From: Plectosphaerella cucumerina
Lineage: Eukaryota > Ascomycota > Sordariomycetes > Glomerellales > Plectosphaerellaceae
DNA length: 64,000 nt
NCBI GenBank assembly: GCA_020746995.1
Contig: JAGPXD010000006.1
Location: 2,542,001-2,606,000 of the forward strand
Reading direction: 5' to 3'
Notes under the pieces: model-generated
The model's input: the letters and a program-made list of their open reading frames with translations, nothing else
The model's database searches: none
What the model was told of the DNA's origin: nothing
Shown: piece by piece, positions 21,438-32,870 of the stretch
Layout of the letters: each line of letters begins with the position of its first letter
How positions within the stretch are numbered: the first letter of the stretch is position 1
Position numbers and translations under genes: made by a program

Positions 21438-23414
21438 ATGACATCGCTAGCTGCCTGGCATCATGGCCGGATCATGCTCCGCCCCTCGGCATATGTGTGC
21501 CAGACATGCAGGTCGCAATGGTCGCGCAACCATTCGACCGCTCGCAAGGGTGGCCTTCAGGGGTTGAGGAGCAAGCTCCAGCCAAAATCCTCGAATGCTC
21601 TGCATGAGCTGCCCAAGACGCCAGCCAGAACACGCTTCGCCCCGTCGCCCACGGGATATCTCCACCTTGGGTCTCTGCGAACTGCGCTGTACAACTGGCT
21701 ACTTGCGCGAGCCACTGGTGGGCAGTTCATCATTCGGATCGAAGACACTGATCAGGTCAGACGATAGCACACCTCCGCCGGCAGGACCCTGCTTACACTC
21801 TTCAGACGCGCATCGTTGATGATGCCCTTCCGAGGCTCATCAGTGATCTCAAATGGGCTGAGCTCGACTGGGACGAGGGTCCTGATATCGGTGGCCCTTA
21901 CGGCCCATACACCCAGGTACTTCCCTCTTCCTGATCCATGCCATCGACCGGGACGCACTGACGCTTAGTAGTCCCAACGTTTGCATCACTACACCCAACA
22001 CGCTGAGCAACTTTTGGAAAGCGGTCACGCTTACCGATGCTTCTGCTCGCCCGAAGACCTCGAGAAGCACAAGCAGCAGACCCTCGACGGCGGCAACCTG
22101 GTCAACTACCCCGGAACCTGCCGCAGCATCCCTCCCGACCAGGCGGCGCGTCGTGCCTCCAGTGGCGAGAGCCATGTCGTCAGGTTCCGCAGTGAGGGTC
22201 GCCCTTCTTTCACGGATGCCGTCTATGGGCACTACCAGAAGAACGAGGACGAGAGCGACTTCATCCTCATGAAGACGGACGGGTTTCCGACGTACCACTT
22301 TGCCAATGTTGTCGACGACCACCTGATGAAGATCACCCATGTCATCCGAGGCGTCGTGAGTGCCCCCTTTGGCATAATTCGGAGCCCGACTGACGTCCCT
22401 AGGAATGGCTCATTTCGACCCCCAAGCACATCGCTCTGTACGATGCTTTCAAGTGGACTCCCCCGACTTTCGCCCACGCCGGCCTCCTCTGCGGGCCCAA
22501 CGGCGAGAAGCTCAGCAAGCGCAACCGCACCATTGACATCGACATCGCTACGTACCGAGACAAGGGCGTTCTGCCGTCAGCATTGAACAACTGGCTCGCA
22601 CTTTTGGGCTGGAGTCCCAGTTCCAAGGGCGCCAAGGGTGACATCTTCCCTACCATGGAAGAGATGACCAAGAAGGTACGGGCTGCCCTGTGCGCTGCAG
22701 ATCAGATGACACGAACTGACACGACCACAGTTCTGCCTCAAGTTCACCAAGGGCAACGCCCAGACGAACCCTGAGAAGATCCCCATCATCCAGCGCGCCC
22801 ACCAGTCCCACCTCCTCTGCGACCCTTGCACTCCAGACTCGCGGCTGGAGGACATCATGGTGAAGCCGCTGCTCGGCAACATTGACGCTGTCAAACGTCG
22901 TCGCGGCTGTAGCATCACTTCTGATGAAGCATCTACGCTCGAATGCCTCGTTCCAGACCTCGATGTCACCCCGGAGAACAAGGCGAGGGTTTCTCACCTG
23001 CTCTGTCTCCTCCGAACCCTTGCTTCCGACCCTAAAGAAACGGCAATCGACCCCGCTGCTCTGCTCTCTTCCCACCCGACGCTCTTCTTCCGGCCCGTTC
23101 TCCAGTCAGATGCTCCCTTCGTCTCGACTTTCGCCCAGACTGCAGGGGCTACGGAACTTGCCCAGGAGCTGACCTCGAGCATCGACGCTCTTGCAAAGGA
23201 AGGGAATTGGACCCCTGAGGCTGTTCAGAAGGCTCTCGGCGGTGTCTTGAGCACAAAGCCGCAGGAGCTTCGCACTCTGGGGTACACCTGGCTGCGCTTC
23301 ACTCTCACGGGCGATGCTGAGGCTCCTGCGAAGCCGGCCAAGCTGCACCTTGCCGTTCTGGGGCCGGAGGAGGCCCTGCTGAGACTTCGGCGGGCAGAGG
23401 CTCTCCTCTCGTAG
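21438..23414 (+). CDS. MSE1: Mitochondrial glutamyl-tRNA synthetase
   Basis: Five-exon model: join(21438..21755,21806..21916,21972..22355,22403..22675,22731..23414), 589 residues. The first 60 residues are Arg/Ser-rich and non-acidic, as expected for mitochondrial import. The class I signature HIGH appears as HLGS in FAPSPTGYLHLGSLRTA, and KMSKS as KLSKR in GPNGEKLSKRN. The protein matches bacterial-type GluRS throughout, ending in a helical anticodon-binding domain (GNWTPEAVQKALGG). It charges mitochondrial tRNA-Glu and possibly, non-discriminatingly, tRNA-Gln for amidation. All four introns are about 47-56 bp with GT-AG borders and correct phase. Confidence 0.95.
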
Positions 23415-24206
23415 ATGTAATATGTGCATCAAATGTAGAACTAGATCTGTAAAGCATGTAAAATAGGTAGAAGGGAATGATCTGTAAGAGAGTATCAAGA
23501 CATTTGGTTCCACGTTTGCGACAATGTTCCTTCCTGATGTGCGGTCGAGGGTGGAAGAATAAGACAGCTGGAATGATCCAAGGAACAAGATCATGTCGAA
23601 TCTTGTTGTGCTTAGACATCAGGACGATGGTGTGTGAGCTGCCGGGTTTCACATGTCATGATGGATGTCGGGTTGAACACAATCTTTCGATGTTGAAATA
23701 CGAAAACGCCGTCCATACAGACAGTCCAACTTAAGGCTAATTGTAACGCTACAGAGCTCTCAAAATGACCCGCAATCCAGTATTCCACCTGGCAGAAACA
23801 CTTTCAAGCTTACTAGAAGTACACATCTGTTGTTGCGCCCGAGTTGTCCACGCCTTGGGTTCATCGCCCTCTTGACCTGGGCCAGCACCACCGAGGGCGG
23901 CCAGGCATGAGTCCAGTGCTGCGCCACCTGCTGACAGATGCTGTGCAGGACCCACCACGACTCCACGATCCTCCACCCAATGTGAGCAGGTGCGACCCGG
24001 CGCGTCTCCCAGTGAAGCTCTTTCCACATCTAATACCAGAGGATTCCCAGGTTGCAGACATCAATTCTTGGCCAAACTTTTTCTTCGTCTGGGTTCAATT
24101 CTCGAGAGAACGGGCGCATCTTCTGAAGTCACGCGCCATCTGTCTACGCCGACGGCACGCGTTACTGAAGGTTGTGTGAGATTGGCAGCCCGTGCCCCGC
24201 CTGAGA
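23415..24206. other. Intergenic region between GluRS and RAD9 genes
   Basis: About 790 bp. The sequence after 23420 looks like a 3' untranslated region (AT-richer). No recognisable gene in either strand. Confidence 0.5.
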
Positions 24207-25849
24207 ATGGCCATCGTGAGTTTCACGCTCAATGAGGATGCCGTCGCAGCCCTCCGCGACGCCCTCGTTTGCCTCAATAAGTTCTCGGATGACGTATCAT
24301 TCGAAGCTCAAAAGGACAAGGTATGTTTCGTTGGCTCATCTTTCCATTCGCGCTCTGCGTACCCTGTAAGCCGTTGACACTGACACCCTGGCAGTTGATT
24401 CTCACGGCCTTGAACTCTTCCAAGTCCGCATATGCCTGCTTCTCGTTCGCCACCTCAAAATTCTGCGCCCGGTACAATTTCGAAGGAAATGCGCAACATC
24501 GCGAGAGATACTACTGTACGCTCTACATTCGGGTACGTCTTCGCAGATTGAGACCTGTAGTGGCGCGCGCTGACCTGCCAGGCTTTGATCTCCATCTTCC
24601 GCAGCCGGGCTGGCGGTGAACCGCAGCGTGACCGAGAGAAAGACACATCGATCGACCGATGCGAGGTAACGATTGAGGATGGCGAGGCGCTCTCGACCAG
24701 GTTCATTGCCAAGCTGATTTTCCGCAATGGCATGGCATCAACACATCGGATGCCGTTCGAAGTCGCGGTGCCTGTCCACGCCAAGTTCAATCGCGAGGAG
24801 GCGACAAACCACTGGACCATGCCGTCAAGAACACTAAGGCAGCTGATGGAGCATTTCGGACCTGGCGTTGAGCTGCTAGATATCAGCTCCAACGGGGAGC
24901 ATGTCAAGTTTACATGTTTCACGGAGAAGACGGTCAACGATGGTCTGTTTCTCCAGCGTCTCGATTTTGGCGGTGAGGCTGACTATCTGCAGAGGTCCTC
25001 AAGAAGCCGCTCCACACATCCATCGCCGTCGATGTTGACGAATTCGACGACCTCGAGATTGAGGACGACCTCCACGTCATCATGAATGTCCGGGACTTCC
25101 GTGCCATCATCCAGCATGCCGGAATTGCCGGAAACAACCTCACAGCTCAGTACTCGACACCGGCACGACCTGTGATGCTGACGTATCCAGGCGATGCTGT
25201 CAACTGCGAGTTCCTGCTAATGACCGTTGGCGAAAGGTCAGGCAACCCGACGCAGAAGACAAAGCGGACAAAGGGCGCGAACGGCGCCAAGGCAGCACCG
25301 CGGCAGCAGCTCGAGGCTGCGTCTAGAAGACAAAGCGCTGCGCCGTCCGAGGCTGCCTCGAGGCGGGAACCATCCCAGCAAGCGGGGGCACCAGAAGAAG
25401 AAGCCCCCCGGGGAAGCGCGATGGCGCCGCCGCCTCCACCTACCGCGCTGTCTGCGAGACATACCATCCAAGCGACGGCTTTCGACCTCCGACCTTCCCA
25501 AAGGCAGCCGCCGCCGGCCACGATGCGGTCAGAGGGCCTCTTTGTCGACGACGAAAACTACCAGTGGGAGCCAGTTCGTGACGAGGAGGAGGAGGATGAC
25601 GACAACACGACGCTGGAATGGGACCATAGCGCCCAGAGGGTATGTGTCGCTGTCTGTCTCCCAGGATGATGCTGACAAGAATCGCAGGACAACTCGGGGC
25701 TCCGACTCAGCCGACCACAGCTCGGAGACAGCGGCGAAAACTCCTTCCTGACACAAGCTAGCAGCGCCGGGCTGGAGCCGACGCAGCAGCTTTCAGAGGT
25801 GCAAAAGTTTGGTCTGTTTTGGAGATCCCATCCGACTAGGGACCCGTAA
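24207..25849 (+). CDS. rad9: Rad9 subunit of the 9-1-1 checkpoint clamp
   Basis: Five-exon model: join(24207..24320,24395..24532,24582..24942,24993..25639,25688..25849), 473 residues. The N-terminal about 300 residues are the PCNA-like Rad9 domain (FTLNEDAVAALRDAL, then LNSSKSAYACFSF, TSIAVDVDEFDDLEI and DFRAIIQHAG). The tail is Ser/Pro/Glu-rich and disordered with an acidic run (RDEEEEDDDN), the part phosphorylated and bound by TopBP1-type partners in other organisms. The fourth exon boundary depends on a 50-bp intron at 24943-24992 with a GTCTGT donor, needed to keep frame. It forms the DNA-damage clamp with Rad1 and Hus1 in the nucleus. The stop codon is only 31 bp from the end of the convergent RCC1-type gene. 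Confidence 0.93.
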
Positions 25850-25880
25850 ATTGTGCCGTGGAGTTTGGCCGTGGGAAGTA

Positions 25881-26978
25881 TTATCCCATGTGTATGAAGA
25901 CCCAGCTCGTGGCGCATCCGGCGCCAATACCTGTAATCTTAGCATCGGGAGGAAGGAACTTTGAAGAAGCGATGGTGTTCCAACGTCCCTTGACATCGTT
26001 GTTCTCGACCTGCGGCCCGCAGTTGCCGTGCTCGCCCCAGCCCCAGGCCAGGACGTCTCCAGTCTCTGTCAGACCGAGTGTGTGCTCGCTTCCAATGGCT
26101 ATCTTCGAAAGCTTTGGCACGTCCGGCGGGGTGAGCTGGCCATGGTCATCCCGACCCCAAGATGTGAGCGAGCCGTCGTCCTTGAGGACGTAGACGCAAC
26201 CCCAGCCGGCGCCGACGTCCTTCCAGCCAGCAACGGACGTGGGTGCCGAGGAGCGGATCTCCCATTTGTCGGAACCAAAAATAGATAGTCTGCCCGTGCT
26301 TGGCTCGCCGAAGAGACAGGTGAACTCGCGGCCACAAACGGCCCTGACCACTTTGAAGTCGATGCCGTCAATCTTTCGTGGTGCGAACAGGACTGCGGCC
26401 GGCTCGCCAGCCTGGCCCTTGCGTCCGTTGCCCCAGGAGTATGCCGAACCGTCACTGAGGACAACAACGGCGTGACTCATGCAAGCGGCCAGGTCGACGA
26501 TCTCCGTTCCGGCCGGCGGGAAATCCTTGAACTCGGTCCCCGAGGGCGATCGCACCAAAGACTCGCCATGACCTAGCTCGCCCTTTGCGCCAGATCCGAA
26601 GCTGAAAAGTCGCGTCGCCTTGCCATCTTTGTCTTTCCGCACGACGAAGGAGGCTTCCCAGGATGCCGCTATCAGAACGACATCTGTCGTGCCACTAGGC
26701 GGGTCGTCTCTGGCGATGCGAAGTGGCTGGAAGACGGGCTCAGTCGTGAGGGCCTCGGCTGTCAGGCCGCATGCGCCGGAAACTGCGTCTCCGCTCCAGA
26801 AGAGTTGGCCTTCTTGTGTGAGAAGCAGAGTGTGGTTTCCGCCAGCGGCCACCTTGGCGACGGGTGATGAGGGGTCTGAAGGGTGGAAGAGAGCTTGCTT
26901 CGGGACAGAGACGTCCTCCTTGTGAGAGATACCGAGCTGGCCGGAGCCGTTGGAGCCCAGCGTGAAGGTGACGGCCAT
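25881..26978 (-). CDS. RCC1-repeat (beta-propeller) protein, Ats1-like
   Basis: Intronless, 365 residues. Repeated units of the RCC1 type are visible: LGSNGSGQLGI at the start, FSFGSGAKGELGHG, YSWGNGRKGQAG, LTSWGRDDHGQLT and LAWGWGEHGNCG, giving about six to seven blades of a propeller. No signal peptide, membrane segment or extra domain is present, so it is a stand-alone propeller like yeast Ats1 rather than a fused ligase or exchange factor. Such proteins bind partners of small GTPase, tubulin or tRNA-modification pathways; the exact role here is not predictable. It shares a 436-bp upstream region with the divergent prephenate dehydrogenase gene and converges with rad9. Confidence 0.88.
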   Translation of the reverse strand: MAVTFTLGSNGSGQLGISHKEDVSVPKQALFHPSDPSSPVAKVAAGGNHTLLLTQEGQLFWSGDAVSGACGLTAEALTTEPVFQPLRIARDDPPSGTTDVVLIAASWEASFVVRKDKDGKATRLFSFGSGAKGELGHGESLVRSPSGTEFKDFPPAGTEIVDLAACMSHAVVVLSDGSAYSWGNGRKGQAGEPAAVLFAPRKIDGIDFKVVRAVCGREFTCLFGEPSTGRLSIFGSDKWEIRSSAPTSVAGWKDVGAGWGCVYVLKDDGSLTSWGRDDHGQLTPPDVPKLSKIAIGSEHTLGLTETGDVLAWGWGEHGNCGPQVENNDVKGRWNTIASSKFLPPDAKITGIGAGCATSWVFIHMG

Positions 26979-27414
26979 TCTTGGTCTTGCACTCAGGCAC
27001 TCTGACGATCTGTGCTTTCAACATGCCCTGGGAAGTGCTGACTGAGAAGTCGCGGGCCGTGGTGGAGGACCGCGTGTAACAAACGGGGCACCCCGATAAC
27101 CGCCGATGACTTATCGGCTGATAAGGATAAAGCAAAAAAATATTACAGAAAGCGGTGGACCCAAATCAGCCCCACCCCAATTCTAGCACAAAACTCGGCG
27201 CCAGCTCGACTTCCAAAATTTTCCCTTCCTCCATCTCAAGCAGAAGAGCTTCGACGAGCTGCCTCTCCCACCCAATCCTGCGATCACCCTCCGGGCAATC
27301 CGCAGGCGGACCAGACCAGCTCCGACTCGCTTCTTTCAGGATGTGAAGAACCTGCTGCGCTGCAGACCATTCCACCTACACGCTTTTCAGTTCCCGCCAG
27401 AACTTTTCGACACG
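26979..27414. other. Divergent promoter between the RCC1-type and TYR1 genes
   Basis: 436 bp shared upstream region. A CGCGGGCC-rich stretch lies on the left and an AT-richer stretch near 27125-27150. No gene recognised. Confidence 0.5.
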
Positions 27415-29226
27415 ATGGCTTCCTCCGCAGCCGCTCCGCCCGACGCGATCTCGCCGCAAGCGATGGAAGGATTCGTCGTCGGGCTCATCGGCATGGGCGA
27501 TATGGGGAAGATGTACGCGCAGAAGCTCTCTGCTGCTGGTTGGAAGTGAGTCGTGTCCGACCTCCAGTCCGAGAGCTCTGCGTTTCAAGCCTCTGGGTAT
27601 GTTTCCTCTTCACTTTCTTCTCTTCTTGCCCAGCACCTCCCCTCCCCTGCAATGATGACAAGAGCGCATTTGGCTAGAGTATCACCTAAGGTGATCCTGG
27701 ACGGCTATTCTGGTCCCCGGGTTTCATCTGGGTTTTCCATGATGATACACCTAGCTACCTTAACATTTACTGTCTGAGCACCATCACGTTACCCATCTTT
27801 TCTGGCAAACACGTGTCGGAATCATCGGCTAACGAGATATTCAGTCTTCCGCAGGTTTTGCTCTCCAACGCGTGACATAGCACTGACGGTGGGCAGGATA
27901 CTGGCTTGTGACAGGGAGGAGAAATACGAGGCGCTGAGGGAGGAGTTTGCCGGAAATGTACGATGCATCCATCCTGCTTGCCCTTCCTCAGTCCGCTCGG
28001 CCGCTGAGATTTCTTGTGATAGAACAATATACAAATATGCCCGAACGGTCATCATGTCTCCCGCGCGAGCGACTACATCATCTACAGCGTTGAGGCGGCG
28101 GTCATTGCCAATGTTGTCGCGCAGTACGGTCCTTGTATGGTGACCCTGTCTTCTCTTGATGACTCCCTGTTCCTGACGCGTTGTAGCCACGAAGCTGGGC
28201 GCCATCGTCGGCGGCCAGACCTCTTGCAAGGATCCAGAGATCAAGGCCCTTGAGCGCTACCTGCCCCCGGACGTCGACATTGTGTCGTGCCATTCGCTGC
28301 ACGGCCCCGGCGTAGACCCCCGCGGCCAGCCGCTTGTCATCATCGCCCACCGTGCGGCGCCCGTGTCGGTCGCCAAGGTCGAGGCTGTCCTCTCGGTCCT
28401 TGGATCTAAGCACGTCCATCTGTCGGCTCAGCAACACGACCGCATCACAGCCGACACGCAGGCCGTCACGCACGCGGCATTCCTCTCGATGGGCAAGGCG
28501 TGGCATGCCAACACGCAGTTCCCATGGGAGATGTCTCGTTACGTGGGCGGCGTCGAGAACGTCAAGATTAACATCATGCTGCGCATCTACGGCCAAAAGT
28601 GGCACGTCTACGCGGGCCTCGCCATCCTCAACCCCGAGGCGCGTAAGCAGATCTCGCAGTACGCCCGCAGCGTCACGGACCTGTACAAGCTCATGCTCGC
28701 CGGCGATCCAGCTCCTCTTCGGGAGCGCGTCCTCGCGGCCAAGGACAAGGTCTTCGGCACCGACGAGGCTGCCTGGGCACAGCGACCCCTCCTCAAGCCT
28801 GAGCTGCTCGAGCGGTTTTCCCTCGGCCGCAAGGAGGACGCGGGCGACGCGGTGCGCGGCAACAGCCACCTCTCGCTCCTGGCCATGGTCGACTGCTGGG
28901 CGCAACTGGGTATCGTGCCGTACAACCACATGGTGTGCTCGACGCCGCTCTTCCGGCTGTGGCTGGGCGTGGCGGAGAACCTGTTCCGCACGCCGGGCGC
29001 GTTGGATGAGGCGCTGCGCATCGCCATCGAGGACAGGATGTACCGGTCGGATGACCTCGAGTTCACATTTGCGGCGCGCGGGTGGGCGGAGTGCGTGTCG
29101 CTGGGACACTTTGAGACGTGGCAGAACCGGTTCGAGACGACGCAGGCCTTTTTCGAGCCGCGGTTCAAGGAGGCGGCCGTCGTGGGCAATGCCATGATCA
29201 AGGCGGTGCTGGAGAGTTCGACGTGA
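27415..29226 (+). CDS. TYR1: Prephenate dehydrogenase (tyrosine biosynthesis)
   Basis: Four-exon model: join(27415..27545,27897..27957,28023..28134,28187..29226), 447 residues. The N-terminal NADP-binding fold carries GLIGMGDMGKMY, and the spliced join gives ASDYIIYSVEAAVIANVVAQYGPSTKLGAIVGGQTSCK. Further family segments are SCHSLHGPGVDPRGQPLVIIAHR and DTQAVTHAAFLSMG. The enzyme oxidatively decarboxylates prephenate to 4-hydroxyphenylpyruvate in the cytosol. Length matches fungal Tyr1. The first intron is unusually long for this window (351 bp), and the first donor (GTGAGT) follows the glycine loop. The last exon carries most of the protein. Confidence 0.94.
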
Positions 29227-29589
29227 GGACAGGGTTGCTGGTCTGTGGTCAGAATTTTGGCACAAGTCGGTCGATAGATGGAAGTCAGTCGAGAAACTGA
29301 AGCAAGTGACACCTGATGCAAGGCAACTACCCATCTTCATCCACCACCTTCCCTCCTCCTGCTGCACGTGGCGTTTGTTGAATCCACCGCACGCCTTGCA
29401 ACAGGCAACTGGCTACGCCCATAACTTTTTCAAGCCGCACCTTCCCGCAGAAACTTGAACGAAACTGGTGGGCATTCACGGGCGTTTTCCAGACTTTTCT
29501 TTTCTTTCCCGCTCTTCTGCATCACCACCCCTAGGATTCCATCGATTTATCACCATCACACTCCCCTTTCCCGCGGCGGCCTAGGTTCG
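29227..29589. other. Intergenic region
   Basis: About 360 bp, pyrimidine-rich on the right, holding the promoter of the next gene. Nothing else recognised. Confidence 0.5.
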
Positions 29590-31534
29590 ATGCGTCACAA
29601 GCCCAAGATCCTCGACGATCCCCTTCCCGTCGACGAAGGTGCGATGCCAGTCGAGTTTACAGGAGGCGTGTCGAAGATCGGAAGGAGCGGTGCTGCAAGT
29701 AAAGAGTTCACCTTCAGCTTCCCAGACCCAACAGCGCCTCCTTCACCACCCCCGGTGCCTCGTCCGTTGCCCACGCCTCCTTCGTCGTCCGATCGCGCGA
29801 AGTTCTCGACGCCTCCTCCATCCTTCGGCAAAGAAACAGCCCAGTTCACCAAGTACGAGTTCACCTTTGACGCTCCCAAGCCTGTCACAGGTAGTATCGA
29901 TTCGACTTCTACTCCTCCGTCCCTCAACATTCCTACCAACCAGACAATGCCCCGGAAAACATCCCCATCCACGGCAGCGCCTGCGCCTGCACCTACGCCT
30001 GCACCATCAACTGCACCGGAGCTCGAACGCGCCACGGATCTCGGCAACTACTCTCTGGCTTCCCTGCCACCCGACGTCCTCAGACGAGGTCAACTCGAGG
30101 TGCAGGCCCATGGGGAGGAGGCCGAGCTGCGACGGCAGGCGAACGAGCTGCGACGAAGGCTGCTCAAGCCGGCAGAGTCAGCCAAAGTCCGCCGCCGACA
30201 TACCACCTGCACCCACACCAAGATGGTCCGCGTCTACAGCCTGACGCTGCGATGCGACATCTGCCAGAGCTACGGCCCTTTCGGATGGCTCTACCGCTGC
30301 ACCGAGGACCGCGAAGTGCTTCTCCGTCACGCCATCCTTGAGAGCCTCAATAGTGTAAACTCATGCTGCTTCCGAAGACACGGGAATAGCGCTGACCTAT
30401 GCAGAAAATCAACTTTGACGACCTCGGCCAGAACCTCTGCAAGCTTGTCAAGCGCGCTCCCCGCAGCGCAGATGCCCGCAACGATGTCTTCAGCTTCTTC
30501 GCCGAGATCGACACCGAAAAGATGAAGACATACACCCCCGAGCAGATCTCCCTCATCCTCAAGCAGCGCGAGATTGTCCGCAAGGTCTGCCGCGAGGAGA
30601 TGGCCAGAATGCCTGATGTGGAGGGTCCCACCGCCAACTATCAGGAGCTCAAGAACACCAAGCCGTGGGTCGCCCAGTCGCTCAGGGAGTGCATGCACAA
30701 GGTCTGCCCCTACTGCCGGCCCAACGGCGCAGAGCGTGTGTACGTGAGCCTCGACGGTGTGGCCAACGGCGACGTACCGGCGACGGCGGCGACGGGTTTC
30801 GGCTTCCACATCTTCGGCCAGAGGCCGGTGTGTGATGTGTCCGTCGTCGCGAGGGCGGGTCTGCCGAAGACTCGGATGGTATGATTGGACCTGCTGTTTC
30901 CAAGAAGCTTTCTGACCATGGTTAGGTGCCCGGATCTTCGCGCGCGGAAGATGTAGAGACAGAGGTCGAGTCCCCCGGCGACAAGATGAAGGAGCCCAAG
31001 ACGCCTCAGCGCAGGTTCCGCCCGTTCCTCAAGGGAAAGCTCGGATACCCGCTGTACTCGCTCGACACCACTTCCGATCAGGCCCAAGCCTCCAACAGTA
31101 GCACTGTCAGCGCTGCCCTTCCCACCAAGAACGGAGCCGCCGGTGTCAACGACACTGGCAGCAACACCACTCCTGTCAAGAACGACAGCTCGAGTAACAA
31201 TGACAGCCCTGGCAGTAATGGAAGCCCGGGCAGTAACAAGGGCCATCTCACCCGGTCCCATGCGGCACCGAACCTGCCTACCCTCACGGCGAATGCTACC
31301 CCTCCGCCATCCAACAAACGACTGATCGACGGTGTGGTTCAAAAGACGTCTCTCCATTCCCTGATCGAGGAGCCAGAGGAGGAGATGGTTCCCAAGAAGC
31401 CCGCCACACAGATGGAGAAGCGCGAGATGTCGACGGGTCACTTTGAGGCCAAGCCCCTCGAGGTACAGGATGGCGTCGCTGTTCTGGAGGAGAGCGTCCA
31501 GCTTCATACTCCGGACGTCATCTCGCAGGTCTGA
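29590..31534 (+). CDS. Conserved fungal protein of unknown function with Cys/His cluster
   Basis: Three-exon model: join(29590..30354,30405..30878,30926..31534), 615 residues. Residues 1-165 are disordered and Pro/Ser-rich (PSPPPVPRPLPTPPSSS). The middle (about 170-415) is structured: a charged helix with LRRQANELRRRLLK, then a Cys/His set (CTHTK...LRCDICQSYGPFGWLYRC) and a later C-x3-C-x2-C set (CMHKVCPYC) that could bind zinc. The last 200 residues are low-complexity (SSNNDSPGSNGSPGSNKG). I do not recognise a named family. The start ATG gives MRHKPKILDD and lies after a pyrimidine-rich leader; an upstream in-frame extension exists but its composition is untranslated-like. Both introns are about 50 bp with canonical borders. 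Confidence 0.85.
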
Positions 31535-32870
31535 GGGGTGGGAGTTCCGAGTATTGGTTCGCTGGGGGTGAGATGCCACTTTTCGGTTTCATGGTGTCAA
31601 AGGTTGAGGTTGTTGGGTTTACGGCGTTGGATGGTAGCGCGGCCCCTTTTCTGCGCATGGCAGAGAAGAAAGGGACCTCCCCGAGAGAGAGGGCGCACAG
31701 GATGGAAACTCTTCGTCAGTATCCTAGATGCATTGTACAGGTAGCACTGATTAGGGTGTATGAACACACGAGAATCTCAAAATCAACAAGCAGGCCATGA
31801 AGAGGTGATGCGTTATCAGACTGATGTGGGCATTACACCTGCGCCTGATAGCGACGTACCGCGGGCGGTCCCCTCCGCATCACCCACACTGCCTCGGCTC
31901 GGAGAGCCCCCCTGGACAGAGAACAGGCCGAGGGGGAGATGGTGGGACCGCGTCGCGCCGCCAATCATGGGCGTCATGGAGCCGTCATGCACGGCCCAGC
32001 TGTTGTGTAGCTTTTGCTCACCGTCGCGGACCCCGGCACCTGCCGATTGCAGTCCAACAGCGGTGGATGCAGTGATGAGGATGGTCAGGGTCCAAGGGAA
32101 GAATATGCCTGGTATTGCTGACGGCCTCTGTAAGCAGATGGTAGCAGGGAGGCCGGAGGGGAGGGGGTTTGTGATGTACACAGCCGCCCGCCTTCAAGAC
32201 CAACTCCCGGAGTCGACCTTCGGGCCACGGCATCTCCTCTCGGCGAGCAAGAGGTTCGGCATTGCATTTCGGCGCATGAAGATGGGGTGGGCTAGCGTTC
32301 ACTGGGCCGCCGCCAGCGACGTGTGCGTTGTTGAGAAGGGGGGGAGGCTTTAAATAAGGGGCGCCGGGGAACGGGGTTCGGGTCGGGCACAAGTCCAGTC
32401 CAGGGCCCAGCAGCAGACCTGCAGTCCACGTCGGTCGGCGGAGCGACCTGACGCGGTAAACAAAGCAGCCCATTGGCCCCACACAGCTCCCTCGACCTTC
32501 TCCAGCGCCCAGCCGTCCCCCGTTCTCGCCTTCCGTCGTGCTCTTGCTCTGTGCCTGTGTGTCCGTGCTTTATCAACCACCTCCCGTCCTCGCTCTCCCA
32601 CCACCCCCGACCTCATCTACCGTCGCCCGCCACCCCCGTTCACCGAAACAACCGACGGCCACCTTTTCCTTGCGACGACGCGACGCGACGACGACGACCT
32701 TTCGCCCCGCGATCAATACAATCACAACCGTCGCACCCTCTTGCCATAGCGATTGGGCTCGAAGCTAGCTCCACAATCGACGAACGCGAAGCCCGGCGTC
32801 GACCTGAACATCAACACCAGGGAAACCGACACACGACTTCCCCCCACAGCACGCACACACCACCGCAATC
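31535..32870. other. Long intergenic region with pyrimidine-rich leader
   Basis: 1.34 kb. The left 800 bp shows no domain in any frame. The right 400 bp (about 32460-32860) is strikingly CT-rich and reads like the core promoter and 5' leader of the strong downstream gene. No RNA gene seen. Confidence 0.5.

Noticed and set aside
28102..29367. A 421-codon minus-strand frame opposite TYR1
   Set aside because: Antisense mirror of the prephenate dehydrogenase exon; Arg/Leu-rich with no domain.
31760..32353. A 197-codon plus-strand frame between the unknown gene and the Mpv17-type gene
   Set aside because: No recognisable domain and irregular codon use.
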